NCBI RefSeq assembly: GCF_001187915.1
Contig: NZ_LGIU01000049.1
Coordinates: forward strand, 51,480 to 115,479
DNA: 64,000 nucleotides
Source: Arthrobacter sp. RIT-PI-e
GTDB lineage: Bacteria; Actinomycetota; Actinomycetes; Actinomycetales; Micrococcaceae
Direction: 5' to 3'
Positions 35,859 through 54,228 of the stretch are shown here, piece by piece. The notes under the pieces were generated by a model. The model was given only the letters and a program-made list of their open reading frames with translations, did no database searches and had not been told where the DNA came from. The translations under genes and the position numbers were made by a program. Within the stretch, counting starts at the first letter, position 1. Each line of letters begins with the position of its first letter.

Positions 35859-36935
35859 CTACCGGCCCGGGACCGCCGGTTCCTGCGTGCGTCCGGTGTC
35901 CGCCTGGGCGAGCATCTCCCGCACCAGCGGGATCACCTCGGTGCCGTACAGCTCGATGCTGTGCATGAGCTTCTCGTGCGGCAGCGGACCGGCGCTGTAC
36001 TTGAGGTCGAAGCGGTCGATCCCGAGGGTCTGCACGGTGGTGGCGATCTTCCTGGCCACGGTCTCCGGGGACCCCACGTACAGGGAGCCGTGGTCCGCCT
36101 CGCGCTCGAACTCGGCGCGCGACGTCGGACCCCAGCCGCGCTCGCGGCCCAGGCGGTCGCGCATGATCCGGTTGTCGGGCCACAGCTCCTCGCGCGCCTG
36201 CTCGTCCGAGTCGGCGATGTATCCGGGGGAGTGGACGCCGATGGGCAGCGGAGGCTGCCCGAGCTGGTCCAGGGCCCGGTGGTACAGGTCCACGTACGGG
36301 GCGAAGCGCGCGGGGTCACCACCGATGATGGCGAGCATCATGGGCATCCCGTAGCGGGCCGTCCGCACCACGGACTCGGGGCTGCCACCGACGCCGATCC
36401 AGGTCTTCAGGCGCCCGCTCGAGGTCTTCGGGTACACCTCGTGGTCCTTGAGCCCGGGCCGGGTGGTGCCGGACCACGTGACCGGCTCCTCCTTGAGCAG
36501 TTCGGCGAAGAGCTCGAGCTTCTCCTCGAAGAGGCGCTCGTAGTCGGAGAGTTCGTAGCCGAAGAGGGGGAAGGACTCGGTGAAGGAGCCGCGCCCCAGG
36601 ATCACCTCGGCGCGGCCGTTCGACGCGGCGTCGAGGGTGGCGAACCGCTGGTAGACGCGCACGGGGTCGTCCGAGCTGAGCACGGTGACGGCGGACCCGA
36701 GCCGGATGCGCCTGGTCTGCCCGGCGATCGCGGCGAGGACGGTCTCGGGGGCGGAGATCGCGAAGTCGTCGCGGTGGTGCTCACCGAGACCGATGAAGTC
36801 GACGCCCACCTCGTCGGCGAGGACGGCCTCGGCGATGACGTTGCGGATCACCTGGGGGTAGGGGACGGGGTTGCCGTCCTGCCCCCGGGTGACGTCACCG
36901 AAGGTGTCGAGTCCGAATTCCACTGTCCGTGCCAT
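35859..36935 (-). CDS. LLM class flavin-dependent oxidoreductase (luciferase-like)
   Basis: 358 residues. The luciferase-like TIM barrel is recognised by FGLDTFGDVT at the N-terminus, VDFIGLGEHHRDDFAISAP (residues 44-62), RIRLGSAVTVLSSDDPVRVYQRFATLD and the flavin-contact region GVGGSPESVVRTARYGMPMMLAIIGG. SLYVGSPETVARKI closes the barrel. Family members use FMN or F420; the sequence does not decide. The conserved EHH pair is present. The upstream 114 bp contain an inverted repeat gcatccgg/ccggatgc (36999-37006 and 37037-37044) around an AT-rich segment that may be its promoter or a terminator for the gene upstream. Confidence 0.92.
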   Translation of the reverse strand: MARTVEFGLDTFGDVTRGQDGNPVPYPQVIRNVIAEAVLADEVGVDFIGLGEHHRDDFAISAPETVLAAIAGQTRRIRLGSAVTVLSSDDPVRVYQRFATLDAASNGRAEVILGRGSFTESFPLFGYELSDYERLFEEKLELFAELLKEEPVTWSGTTRPGLKDHEVYPKTSSGRLKTWIGVGGSPESVVRTARYGMPMMLAIIGGDPARFAPYVDLYHRALDQLGQPPLPIGVHSPGYIADSDEQAREELWPDNRIMRDRLGRERGWGPTSRAEFEREADHGSLYVGSPETVARKIATTVQTLGIDRFDLKYSAGPLPHEKLMHSIELYGTEVIPLVREMLAQADTGRTQEPAVPGR

Positions 36936-37049
36936 GATGATCCACCACTCCTGTGCCGAGTTCGCGGCCCTCCTGGACCTATTGGGAAGAACCGGGGCGC
37001 ATCCGGCAATATTCCATGCATAAGCATATAACTTCTCCGGATGCTGCTC

Positions 37050-37775
37050 TCACACCAGCGTCACGAGCTTGCTCACGTGGTCGAACGTGAAGGTGACCTC
37101 CCGGGGGAGGGGCAGGTCCAGCACCAGGTTCGGTCCGCTCCGCATCCCGCGGACCCCGTAGTTCTCCTTCCAGGAGGCACCGAGAATCACCTTGTACTCG
37201 TAGTGTCCCGGATCCAGGGCGAGGGTCAGGGACCACAGGTCCTCGGTGGCGTCGTGGGAGAGCCGCAGCCCGGGATCGTCGGCCGCCCACGCCGGGCGGA
37301 GTGCCGCTCCGAACGGTTGCTGGTCGGTGGCGCCCGTCGAGCTGCCGGCGGGGAGGAAACCCCCCGCCAGACCCACGGAGCGGGAAGGCTTCTCTGAACC
37401 GGTGGCGGACGTCCGGGTAGGTGGAGCCGGGTGCGGCTCGGGATCGGTCGCACGGCTCACGGCACCTGAGATCTCCATCCGCCCCAGCGCCTCGCCCAGG
37501 GCGGACGGCGATGTGGCGGCAGCCCGGCCGGATGCCGTGAGGGACCAGCCGGCGTCGCCCTTGGCGAGCAGGCCGCTGTCCTCGAGCGAGTCGGTGGCCT
37601 TGAGGAACTCCTCGAACAGACCGCCCCGTGGTTCCTCGTGGTCCCCGACCTCGCGTGGTACGGCGGTGATGACCTCCTCGAGGAGGGTGCCGGGCATGCA
37701 GGGGGTGCGGTCCGGTGCGTGCTCCGCCATCAGGTGGACGAGGGTGCGGAGCCGACGCGCGGTGAGATCACGCAT
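37050..37775 (-). CDS. Protein with C-terminal X25/CBM48-like (pullulanase-type) domain
   Basis: 241 residues. The N-terminal 90 residues form a helical domain (RDLTARRLRTLVHLMAEHAP and SLEDSGLLAKGDAGWSLT). A Pro/Ser-rich linker follows. Residues about 135-241 resemble the isoamylase early-set or X25 domain of pullulanases: VGLAGGFLPAG, LWSLTLALDPGHYEYKVILG, then SWKENYGVRGMRSGPNLVLDLP and VTFTFDHVSKLVTLV. No catalytic glycosidase domain is attached. It may bind alpha-glucans or serve as a regulator; the role is unknown. It is divergent from the glycine riboswitch operon, with about 160 bp between starts of transcription. Confidence 0.7.
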   Translation of the reverse strand: MRDLTARRLRTLVHLMAEHAPDRTPCMPGTLLEEVITAVPREVGDHEEPRGGLFEEFLKATDSLEDSGLLAKGDAGWSLTASGRAAATSPSALGEALGRMEISGAVSRATDPEPHPAPPTRTSATGSEKPSRSVGLAGGFLPAGSSTGATDQQPFGAALRPAWAADDPGLRLSHDATEDLWSLTLALDPGHYEYKVILGASWKENYGVRGMRSGPNLVLDLPLPREVTFTFDHVSKLVTLV

Positions 37776-37934
37776 GGCAGTTCCTTCCAGGGTCGGCCGG
37801 ATGCAGGTGGGTGGTGGGAATCAACCGTAAGCAGGCTGAAGATGGCCGATCAACCGCTGTGATCGCATTGTGATTCTCTCTGTGGACGGCCGGGAAGGTG
37901 CACCCACCGTGCGCCTCCTGTGCTCCCGTGTCCT

Positions 37935-37964
37935 TTGCCCCGTCCCGGCACCGCGCGGTAAGCT
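37935..37964 (+). promoter_or_regulatory. Candidate promoter of the gcv operon
   Basis: ttgccc (37935-37940) and taagct (37959-37964) with 18 bp spacing, about 45 bp before the first riboswitch aptamer. Fits sigma-70-type promoters but is not a strong match. Confidence 0.45.
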
Positions 37965-38007
37965 GTGGGACGGCTCACACCACCCAACTGAATACGCCCT
38001 CGATCTG

Positions 38008-38206
38008 CAGCGGGAGAGCTCTGCCGTTGACGCAACACCGGCAGGCGCCGTAGGAGCAAATCCTCCCCAGGAATCTCTCAGGCGAAAGTACCGCTGCGGT
38101 TAGGCAACTCTGGAAAGCAGCCCCGGACTCGCATCCGGCGCTCACCGACGGTGCAAGCAGGCACGGAGCCCTGCGGAAACTCTCAGGTCCCCTACAGAGC
38201 GGGGAG
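38008..38206 (+). ncRNA. Tandem glycine riboswitch
   Basis: Two aptamers in a row. The first (about 38010-38128) has cgggagag, gcgccgtaggagcaaatcc, the core aatctctcaggc and the closing gcaactctgg. The second (about 38130-38206) has accgacggtgcaagc, the core gaaactctcaggt and tacagag. These are the conserved glycine-aptamer elements. Two aptamers bind glycine together and control the next gene; here that is gcvP, so glycine should turn on its own breakdown. The end of the second aptamer, ggggagga, could be the ribosome site it controls. A terminator after it was not seen. Confidence 0.9.
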
Positions 38207-38243
38207 GAACCCGACCAGGCCCGCGCGCCCGCGCTCCCTCCAC

Positions 38244-41127
<2,884 letters not shown>

Positions 41128-41142
41128 GACCACGTCTTTCCC

Positions 41143-42269
41143 ATGAGTGAGCAGAGCAAGCACACCGCCCTGTACAGCGAGCACCAGGCGCACGGCGCCT
41201 CCTTCACGGACTTCGGCGGGTGGCAGATGCCCCTGAAGTACCGCAGCGAGCTCGAGGAGCACCACACCGTCCGGAAGGCCGCAGGTCTCTTCGACCTCTC
41301 CCACATGGGCGAGGTGCTGGTGAGTGGACCGCGGGCGGGGGAGTTCCTCAACCACGCGCTGGTGAGCAACCTCGCGGTGATCCCCGTGGGCAAGGCCAAG
41401 TACTCGCTGATCTGCACCCCCGAGGGGGGTGTGATCGACGATCTCATCACCTACCGCCTCGCCGAGGACTCGTTCCTCGTGGTGCCCAACGCCTCCAACG
41501 CGGACGTGGTGGCCGAGGAGCTGCGGCAGCGTGCCGAGGGCTTCGACGTGGCCGTGGAGGACCAGTCGGAGACCACCGCGCTGATCGCCGTCCAGGGCCC
41601 GACGGCGGAGGCCGTGCTCCTCGGCCTCGCCCGCCCGGAGGACGCCGATCGCGTGCGGGAGCTGAGGTACTACGCCGCGGTGGAGATCGAGCTCGCGGAC
41701 ATCCCCGTGCTCCTGGCCCGCACCGGGTATACCGGTGAGGACGGCTTCGAGATCTTCGTGGGCACCAGCTTCGCGGCACGCCTCTGGGAGGCCGCATTGC
41801 AGGCGGGGGACGGTCACGGACTCCTGCCCTGCGGACTCGCCGCGCGCGACTCCCTGCGCCTCGAGGCGGGGATGCCGCTCTACGGGAACGAGCTCGGCCT
41901 GGACACCAACCCGTTCGAGGCCGGCCTCGGCCCCGTGGTCAGCGTCAAGAAGACCGAGGACTTCGTGGGCCGCTCCGTCCTGGAACCCCTCAAGACCGTG
42001 GAGCCCGCGCGTCGCCTCGTGGGTCTGCGAGCCGCCGGGCGGCGGTCGGCGCGCGCCGGGTACGACGTCGTCGTGGACGGTGCGCGGGTGGGCACGGTGA
42101 CCTCCGGTCTGCCGAGCCCCACCCTCGGGTACCCCGTGGCGCTCGCCTACGTGGACAGCGCGTACGCGGACCTCGGTACCGAGGTGCAGGTGGACCTCCG
42201 TGGGCGGCCCGAACCGTTCACGGTGATCCCCACCCCGTTCTACCGGCGCGTCCCCGTGGTCGTCCCGGC

Positions 42270-42273
<4 letters not shown>
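41143..42273 (+). CDS. gcvT: Aminomethyltransferase GcvT (glycine cleavage T-protein)
   Basis: 376 residues. The T-protein moves the one-carbon unit from the lipoylated H-protein to THF, releasing ammonia and 5,10-methylene-THF. The sequence has the THF-binding fold: [13 protein letters not shown] near the N-terminus, [15 protein letters not shown], and [11 protein letters not shown] and [15 protein letters not shown] later in the protein. It starts 15 bp after gcvP. The stop overlaps the sdaA start by 4 bp. The usual order gcvP-gcvH-gcvT is broken because gcvH is missing from the gap. The nearby MTHFR-like gene could use its product. Confidence 0.97.
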
Positions 42274-43643
<1,370 letters not shown>

Positions 43644-43649
43644 CGCTGC

Positions 43650-44456
43650 GTGGCTGAGCTGCCCGTCAGCATCGAGGTGGTCCCGGCCGGGGGGCTCGTC
43701 GCGCGCCTCCGCGACCGGTTGCCGGGTTCCGCCGTCCTCGCCGTCACCTGCCTCCCGCAGCACGGCCCCGCCAGGACCGTGGACACGGCGGTGGGGCTGG
43801 TGGGCGCCGGGTCGCCCGCCGTCCCGCACCGCGCGGCGCGCTCCGGGGCGAGCCGGCGGGAGCTCGCCGAGTACGTGTCCCGCTTCCGGGACGCCGGGAT
43901 CACCGGCGTCTTCGTGGTGGGCGGCGAGGCCGGCGAGCAGGCCGGACCGTATGCCTGGAGCGGGGGCCTGCTGGAGGATCTCGCCGAGCTGGGCGGGGGT
44001 TCCCTCCGGCTCGGCGTCGCCGCGTACCCCGAGGGGCACCCGGACACGGCGCCGGACGTGCTGGCCGAGGATCTCCGTTCCAAGCAGGAGCTCGCCTCGT
44101 GGTGTGTGACTCAGCTGTGCTTCTCGCCCGAGATCCTCGCCGGGTTCCCGGCGCGGCTCCGGGCCGATGGCGTGACCCTGCCCGTCTGGGCGGGTGTCCC
44201 GGGTCCCGTGCACATGACGAAGCTGCTCACCCTGGCCGGCCGGATCGGGGTGGGCTCCTCCCTCGGGTTCCTCCGGCGCTCCGCCGGAGGAGCACGGACG
44301 GGGTCGGCGGTGCGGCAACTGCTCTCGAGTGCTGCCTACGATCCTTCGCCGCTGGTACGTGCGATCGAGGGTGCGGGGTATGCGGGCCTGCACGTGTACA
44401 GCTTCAACGACCTCGCGGGGCTCGCCGGGTCGGGGCTGGTGGGTGGATCCCGCTGA
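43650..44456 (+). CDS. Methylenetetrahydrofolate reductase-like protein
   Basis: 268 residues from GTG 43650. It resembles the TIM-barrel MetF family (LPVSIEVVPAGG at the N-terminus, DAGITGVFVVGGEAGEQAGPY, LRLGVAAYPEGHPDTAPD, QLCFSPEILAGF and VPVWAGVPGPVHMTK-type blocks). AYPEGHPD matches the MTHFR signature. It is about 30 residues shorter than typical MetF, and the N-terminal cofactor region (FxxPP-type) is altered, so activity on methylene-THF is plausible but not certain. Position after gcvT and sdaA suggests it belongs to the same one-carbon operon. Many actinobacteria carry such proteins beside glycine cleavage genes. Confidence 0.7.
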   Translation: MAELPVSIEVVPAGGLVARLRDRLPGSAVLAVTCLPQHGPARTVDTAVGLVGAGSPAVPHRAARSGASRRELAEYVSRFRDAGITGVFVVGGEAGEQAGPYAWSGGLLEDLAELGGGSLRLGVAAYPEGHPDTAPDVLAEDLRSKQELASWCVTQLCFSPEILAGFPARLRADGVTLPVWAGVPGPVHMTKLLTLAGRIGVGSSLGFLRRSAGGARTGSAVRQLLSSAAYDPSPLVRAIEGAGYAGLHVYSFNDLAGLAGSGLVGGSR

Positions 44457-44530
44457 GCCGCCCCAGCGGTGCCCTGCCCCCAGCGGTTCACTGCCTCGTC
44501 CGTCGGATGTGGGCAGGTTGCCAGCGGGCC

Positions 44531-49363
<4,833 letters not shown>

Positions 49364-49367
<4 letters not shown>

Positions 49368-50701
49368 GCCGATTCCTTCCTGATACTCAGACCCTTGTTC
49401 TCGAAGACCGTGATGATCTGCTGCTCGGCCTGCGCCACCGCGTCGACGAGGGCCAGACCACCGGCCTTCTGACGAAAACCGTCGCTGAGGATGTTGAACG
49501 ACTGCTGCGTGACCGGCCACCAGGACCAGTCGGGGTTCTGGTCGGCCGCGGCGGGCACCAGGATCTCCTCGTTGTAGTTCTCGCCCGAGAAGAACTCACT
49601 CGGCCCCCGGCGGGAGGCTCCGATCTCCCCCACGGCGGGTGACCAGCCGATGCCGGAGTTGGCAATCATCGCATCGATGCCCTCCTGACTCGTGGTCATC
49701 CAGACCGCGAACTCGAGTGCCTCCCTCGGGTGCTTGCTGTTCGCGAACACCGCGGCGGTCGATCCGCCGAGGAAGCTGGATCCGTAACCCGTCCCGCTCC
49801 AGGTCTGCATGGGCGCGACTCTCCACTTGCCGGAGCCGCCGTTCACGCCCTGGATGAGGGCGTCCCCCCAGCTCCCCGTGGTGCAGGAGGCGATGCCCCC
49901 GGACGCGGCTGCCGCGAACCATGCCGGCGAGTATGCGCCGTAGCCGGTCTGCACGAGATCCTGATCGATGGCCCTGTCGAAGAACTCGGCCACCTGCAGG
50001 GTCGCGGGATCGGTCATGTTGATGACCCAACCGCCCTCCTCCGTCCGCAGCCACTGGGCGCCTGCCTGAGTGGCGAAGGCGCAGAAGACAGAGGCGTCCG
50101 CGAGGGGGAAGCAGTCGATGTACGAGTCGACCCCCCGCAGTTCGGTGGCGATCGCAGCCCAGTCGTCCCAGGAGGCCGGCGGAGTTGCACCTACCTGGTC
50201 GAGCACCTCCGGCTGGTAGAAGAACGCCATCGGTCCGGAGTCCTGCGGGATCCCGTAGACGCCCCCGGTGTAGCTGACCTGACCCCACAGCGTCGGGTCG
50301 TAGCGGTCGGCGAAGTCCTGCGCCCCGTAACGGGAGAGATCGACGAGACCGTTCACGAGCATGAACTCCGGCAGCGAGCGCATCTCGACCTGACCGATAT
50401 CGGGGCCCCCACCGGCGGCAAGGGCGGAGTAGAGCTTCTGGTAACCGCCGGCGTTACCTCCGGGGATCCAGACCGCTTCGACCTGGACGTTCGGATTCTG
50501 GCGGTTCCAGACGTCGGCGACGTTCTGCAGGTCCTTCAGCCATGCCCAGTACTGCAGCGTGATCTTCTCGCCTGCAGCCACCGGCTCGATCACCGGAGCC
50601 GAATTGATCGAGGTGGTACCAGGAGTGGCACAGCCGCTGAGCGCGCCGAGCGCGGCAGTTCCCAGTCCTGCCGTCAGGAAATGTCTTCGAGAAAAAGCCA
50701 T
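49364..50701 (-). CDS. ABC sugar-binding lipoprotein
   Basis: 445 residues. The signal is MAFSRRHFLTAGLGTAALGA with the lipobox LSGC and the lipidated cysteine at residue 24; Arg5-Arg6 suggests Tat export. The mature protein follows the type-1 binding fold: YWAWLKDLQNVADVWNRQNPNVQVEAVW, then QKLYSALAAGGGPDIGQVE. Many aromatic residues suit sugar stacking. It heads the operon with two permeases and the GH2 enzyme, so beta-galactosides are the likely ligand. The start is preceded by gaggcgg. An inverted repeat at 50718-50735 lies 17 bp upstream. Confidence 0.93.
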
Positions 50702-50717
50702 GATCCGCCTCTCACTT

Positions 50718-50735
50718 CGTCGTGATGTGACGACG
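50718..50735. promoter_or_regulatory. Inverted repeat upstream of the galactoside operon
   Basis: cgtcgtgatgtgacgacg: perfect 6 bp arms around a 6-base spacer, 17 bp before the binding-protein start. It is placed as an operator. No LacI- or GntR-type regulator is next to the operon, so the regulator is unknown. Confidence 0.5.
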
Positions 50736-50934
50736 CTAACAGAAGAATTCCGCTATTCACCTGATGTTCGGCCGTGAATGTCGGAGCGCACTGCATCGCT
50801 TCGTGCGAGAGGGATGCCCGGGCCGAGTGGACCCTGGCGTGGGTGGGTCATGGGTGGGAAAGGTCGCCCGATGGATCGGGTGACGTCCCGCGCTCAGGAC
50901 ATGAAGTCGGTCGAGTGCTGCTGGTCGATCAGCG

Positions 50935-51471
50935 TCAGCCTGTGCTCTGCCGCAGCCGGTAGGCGGCCGCAGCGGCGCGGTTGCCGCAGGTCACGCCGCA
51001 GAAGCGTTTCGTGCGGTTGCGGGTCAGGTCGACGACGACGTTCTCGCACCTGGAGGCCGCGCAGGTGCTGATGCGTGAGGTCTCGCCGGAGATCACCACG
51101 GCACTCATGGCCAGTGCCGTCTCCACGAGCAGGCGGGTCGCCAGCGGTTCGGTCGCATCGACCGCGTGGAGATGCCACCCCCTCGGTGCGTGGCGGACCA
51201 GTTGGGGTACCGCTCCACCGGTACGCAGCACGGTGTTGATCACCTCGGGTGCTTCATCGCGTTCAGTGGTGAGCAGTCGGCGCAGCTCGGTCCGGGAGGC
51301 GCGCACGGACTCCAGCTCGGCCCGGTCGCGATCGAGGCGTCCCGTGTAGTGGTGCTCGTCGAGGAAGCGCTCGAGATCGGCCACCTCCTGCAACCGGTCC
51401 GGTGGTCCCACCGAGTTCACCAGCCAGGCGGCGGCGGTCAGGCACTCGTTCACGTCAGGGTCGAAAGACAC
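50935..51471 (-). CDS. CGNR zinc-finger transcriptional regulator (ABATE domain)
   Basis: 178 residues. The C-terminal zinc finger has Cys and CGN-R signature: STCAASRCENVVVDLTRNRT then RFCGVTCGNRAAAAAYRLRQ, giving four cysteines and the CGNR motif that names the family. The N-terminal 120 residues form the ABATE ligand-binding domain (ARRELR-type helices, WHLHAVDATEPLATRLLVETALAM). It probably regulates the divergent EamA transporter across 125 bp. The binding protein of the galactoside operon starts 233 bp downstream on the same strand. The ligand is unknown. Confidence 0.9.
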   Translation of the reverse strand: MSFDPDVNECLTAAAWLVNSVGPPDRLQEVADLERFLDEHHYTGRLDRDRAELESVRASRTELRRLLTTERDEAPEVINTVLRTGGAVPQLVRHAPRGWHLHAVDATEPLATRLLVETALAMSAVVISGETSRISTCAASRCENVVVDLTRNRTKRFCGVTCGNRAAAAAYRLRQSTG

Positions 51472-51498
51472 GTTGACAGCTTACGTCACGACGAATAG

Positions 51499-51531
51499 CG
51501 TCATGGTCGACGAGGCATTTGAACCATGACG
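51499..51531. promoter_or_regulatory. Inverted repeat between CGNR regulator and EamA transporter
   Basis: cgtcatggt (51499-51507) and accatgacg (51523-51531) are perfect 9 bp arms, 15 bp apart. The arms lie one and a half to two helical turns apart and fit a dimeric regulator site that could serve both divergent genes. Confidence 0.55.
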
Positions 51532-51596
51532 AAACGAACGAGTTCCCGTGCTTCGCCTTCCTCCGCACCATCCGAGGTCCGATGACAGGAGCAACC

Positions 51597-52583
51597 GTGA
51601 CGAAGCGCGCCGTGCCCGGACGAGCAGCATCGAACACGACTGCAGGAGGAACCCTCCAGCCGGCGAGGGCGCCCCTGTCCGTAGGCGTGCAGTACCTCGG
51701 GGCCGCTCTGGTCTGGGGAGCGAGCTTCCTGTTCATCAAGATCGCGATCGAAGGACTCTCCCCGGCGCAGGTGGTCCTGGGTCGCCTCCTGGGAGGAGCG
51801 GTCCTGCTGGCGCTCATCATGACGATCACGCGCCGCCGGTGGCCCACGGGCGTGAGCACCTGGTTGCACCTGGGCGCGCTGGGGATCCTGCTGTGCGTGG
51901 CGCCCTTCCTCCTCTTCTCCTGGGCGGCCCAGTTCCTGCCCTCGGGGCTGTCGAGCATCTACAACGCGACGACGCCGATCGCGACCATGATCATCGCCCT
52001 GGCCGTCCTGCCCGAGGAGCGCCTGACGAGACTGAAGACACTGGCCCTGTTCGCCGCCGCCGCCGGTATCGTCGTCGTCCTCGGTCCCTGGCGGCTCCTG
52101 GCGGATCTGCAGGGCGCGAACCTGCCCGCACAACTGGCCTGCCTCGGTGCGACGGCCTGCTACGGGCTCGGGTTCACCTACACCCGGCGTTTCTTCCGCG
52201 CCGGTACCTACGATTCCACCACCGTGGCCGCCGGACAGATCGGCGCCGGCGCCGTGGTCATCGCGCTCCTCGCGCCCTTCATCGGGCAGGGGCCCGTGGA
52301 CCTGACACCCGCCGTCGTCACGAGCATCCTCCTGCTCGGCATGGTGGGAACCGGGGTGGCCTACATCTGGTACAACAACGTCATCAGCGCCTGGGGTGCT
52401 ACGGCCGCCTCCACCGTCACCTACCTGACGCCCCTCACCGGGGTGATCCTCGGGGTCGTGATCCTGGGGGAGCACATCACGTGGAACGAGATCGTCGGGG
52501 GAGTCGTCGTCGTCCTCGCCGTCCTCGTCAGCCACGGACGCATCAAGCTGCCCCTGAGCAGGAGCCGCCGCGGAGCACGGTGA
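51597..52583 (+). CDS. EamA/DMT family transporter
   Basis: 328 residues from GTG 51597, preceded by aggagc; an ATG at 51582 and a TTG at 51519 are alternatives. Ten hydrophobic helices form two EamA repeats: VQYLGAALVWGASFLFIKIAIEGLSP begins the first, and LACLGATACYGLGFTYTRRFF the second. GTGVAYIWYNNVISAWGATAAS and YLTPLTGVILGVVILGEHITWNEIVGG are typical EamA C-terminal blocks. DMT transporters carry small metabolites out; the substrate is unknown. A divergent CGNR regulator and an inverted repeat lie upstream. A DUF427 gene follows after 178 bp. Confidence 0.92.
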   Translation: MTKRAVPGRAASNTTAGGTLQPARAPLSVGVQYLGAALVWGASFLFIKIAIEGLSPAQVVLGRLLGGAVLLALIMTITRRRWPTGVSTWLHLGALGILLCVAPFLLFSWAAQFLPSGLSSIYNATTPIATMIIALAVLPEERLTRLKTLALFAAAAGIVVVLGPWRLLADLQGANLPAQLACLGATACYGLGFTYTRRFFRAGTYDSTTVAAGQIGAGAVVIALLAPFIGQGPVDLTPAVVTSILLLGMVGTGVAYIWYNNVISAWGATAASTVTYLTPLTGVILGVVILGEHITWNEIVGGVVVVLAVLVSHGRIKLPLSRSRRGAR

Positions 52584-52761
52584 GTGCCATCCACGCCACG
52601 ACGACGACGTCGACCGACGGACGCATCGACGGGAGGGCCGCCGGCCGGAATGCCGGGGTCAGTGGTGCGGTTGCACCAGGGACCGACGCCCGCTGCGCCG
52701 GGTCGGCGCTCCGGCCGATCACCGCGCCCCTGCGCCCGAAGGACAACGAGGAAGAGGAATC

Positions 52762-53046
52762 ATGCCAAAAGCAATCTGGAACGATCAGGTCATCGCGGAG
52801 TCCGAGCACACCGTGATGGTCGAGGGGAACCACTACTTCCCGTCCGACTCCATCTCGGAGGAGTTCTTCACGCCGACGCAGACACAGACGCAGTGCCCCT
52901 GGAAGGGGACCGCGAGCTACTTCAGCCTGGAGGTCGACGGCGAGCAGAACACCGACGCCGCCTGGAGCTACCCGGAGCCGAAGGAGGCGGCGGAGAACAT
53001 CCGCGGCCACTACGCCTTCTGGAAGGGCGTCACGATCAGCGAGTGA
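52762..53046 (+). CDS. DUF427 domain protein
   Basis: 94 residues. The sequence KAIWNDQVIAESEHTVMVEGNHYFP, then QCPWKGTASYFSLEVDG and AWSYPEPKEAAENIRGHYAFW, is the DUF427 fold with its conserved Cys-Pro-Trp-Lys-Gly, a small beta-strand fold of unknown function. The start ATG has gaggaag upstream. The gene is downstream of the EamA transporter with 178 bp between. A strong hairpin follows. The protein is soluble and small; the role is not known. Confidence 0.92.
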   Translation: MPKAIWNDQVIAESEHTVMVEGNHYFPSDSISEEFFTPTQTQTQCPWKGTASYFSLEVDGEQNTDAAWSYPEPKEAAENIRGHYAFWKGVTISE

Positions 53047-53055
53047 GTTCACCGC

Positions 53056-53087
53056 GGAAGGGCGCCGTCGCAGGACGGCGCCCTTCC
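53056..53087 (+). terminator. Strong intrinsic-type hairpin after DUF427
   Basis: Perfect 14 bp stem ggaagggcgccgtc / gacggcgcccttcc with loop gcag, 10 bp after the DUF427 stop and 50 bp before the stop of the convergent WYL gene, so it may serve both. Confidence 0.75.
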
Positions 53088-53137
53088 CCGTGTCCGGTGC
53101 GCACGGGGCAGCTGCCCTTCGACCGGACGGTCGGGGA

Positions 53138-54130
53138 TCACAGGGGGCGGATCGGCGCCGTCGTGCTCGTTGCCGCGTAGCGCGCGGCGAGGGTGGCGAA
53201 GGCGGCTCCGAGTTCGGGAGGGCTGATCACCTCCATGGCCACCTCGAACCTCCCGAACGACGCGGCGAGTGCCCCCCAGGACCAGGAACCCAGCTCCAGG
53301 GTGCAGGTGTGCTCGTCGATGCCGGTGACCGTCCCGTCACCCGCGAAGGGGAGGACGTCGCGCGCGGGGAGGTGGAGGAGGACGGTCCCACGGCAGGGCC
53401 AGCTGTCGACGTCGGAGCCCTTGAAACGCGCGGACACGAATGCGTCGACGTCGCCGCCGGGTACGGTGCGCGGGGTGAACCGCGGGCCGTCGGGCGTGCG
53501 CGGGCGGATGCGGTCCACGCTGTAGAGCCGCCAGTCCTCGCGGTCGAGATCCCACCCGACGAGGTACCACCGCCCGGACGAGGTGACCAGGTGGTGCGGC
53601 TCCGTGCGGCGCGGCGACAGGTCCGTATCAGCGTCGGCGGCGGCGCGGGCCGCGTAGTCGAACCGGAGGATTCTCCGGTCGCGGAGGGTGGTCGCGAGGA
53701 TCATGAGGACGTCGAGCGAGGCGGCCGACAGCGGCGACCTCCCGGTGCGGCCGATGGCGGTGATCTCGAATGCGTCGAGGCGGTGGCGGAGCCGCGGGGG
53801 CATCACCTGACGGATGGTACCGAGGGCGCGGATCGCGGCTTCCTCGATCCCGGCGCCGACGGCGGGGGCGGCCTGCAGTGCGATGGCCACGGCGACCGCC
53901 TGGTCGTCGTCGAACAGCAGCGGTGGCAGTTCGCTGCCGGCATCCAGGCGGTAACCGCCGTCCGGGCCCATGGTGGTCCGGATGCTGTACCCCAGCTCCC
54001 GCAACCGGTCGATGTCCCGGCGGATCGTGCGGCCGCTCGTGTCCAGGCGAGAGGCCAGGAGCGACCCCGGCCAGTCCCGGCGTGTCTGCAGCAGCGACAA
54101 CAGCTCGAGCAGTCGCGAGGTCGTCGTCAT
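53138..54130 (-). CDS. YafY-type transcriptional regulator with HTH and WYL domains
   Basis: 330 residues from ATG 54130. The N-terminal HTH is MTTTSRLLELLSLLQTRRDW with SLLASRLDTSGRTIRRDIDRLRELGY (HTH_11). The WYL domain spans about 140-220: LRFDYAARAAADADT, RRTEPHHLVTSSGRWYLVGWDLDREDWRLYSVDRI, then the WCX end near 300. WYL domains bind nucleic acids or small ligands. The gene is divergent from a VOC-family gene with 98 bp between and a near-palindrome tcctgtatagga at 54146-54157. It is a likely regulator of that neighbour. Confidence 0.92.
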   Translation of the reverse strand: MTTTSRLLELLSLLQTRRDWPGSLLASRLDTSGRTIRRDIDRLRELGYSIRTTMGPDGGYRLDAGSELPPLLFDDDQAVAVAIALQAAPAVGAGIEEAAIRALGTIRQVMPPRLRHRLDAFEITAIGRTGRSPLSAASLDVLMILATTLRDRRILRFDYAARAAADADTDLSPRRTEPHHLVTSSGRWYLVGWDLDREDWRLYSVDRIRPRTPDGPRFTPRTVPGGDVDAFVSARFKGSDVDSWPCRGTVLLHLPARDVLPFAGDGTVTGIDEHTCTLELGSWSWGALAASFGRFEVAMEVISPPELGAAFATLAARYAATSTTAPIRPL

Positions 54131-54228
54131 GCTGTCCAGCGTAGATCCTGTATAGGACAAGAACTGACCTAGACGGGTGGGAGGGTGGAGCCATCGGCCA
54201 CCGGGGCCGACCCGACCCAGGAGTGACC

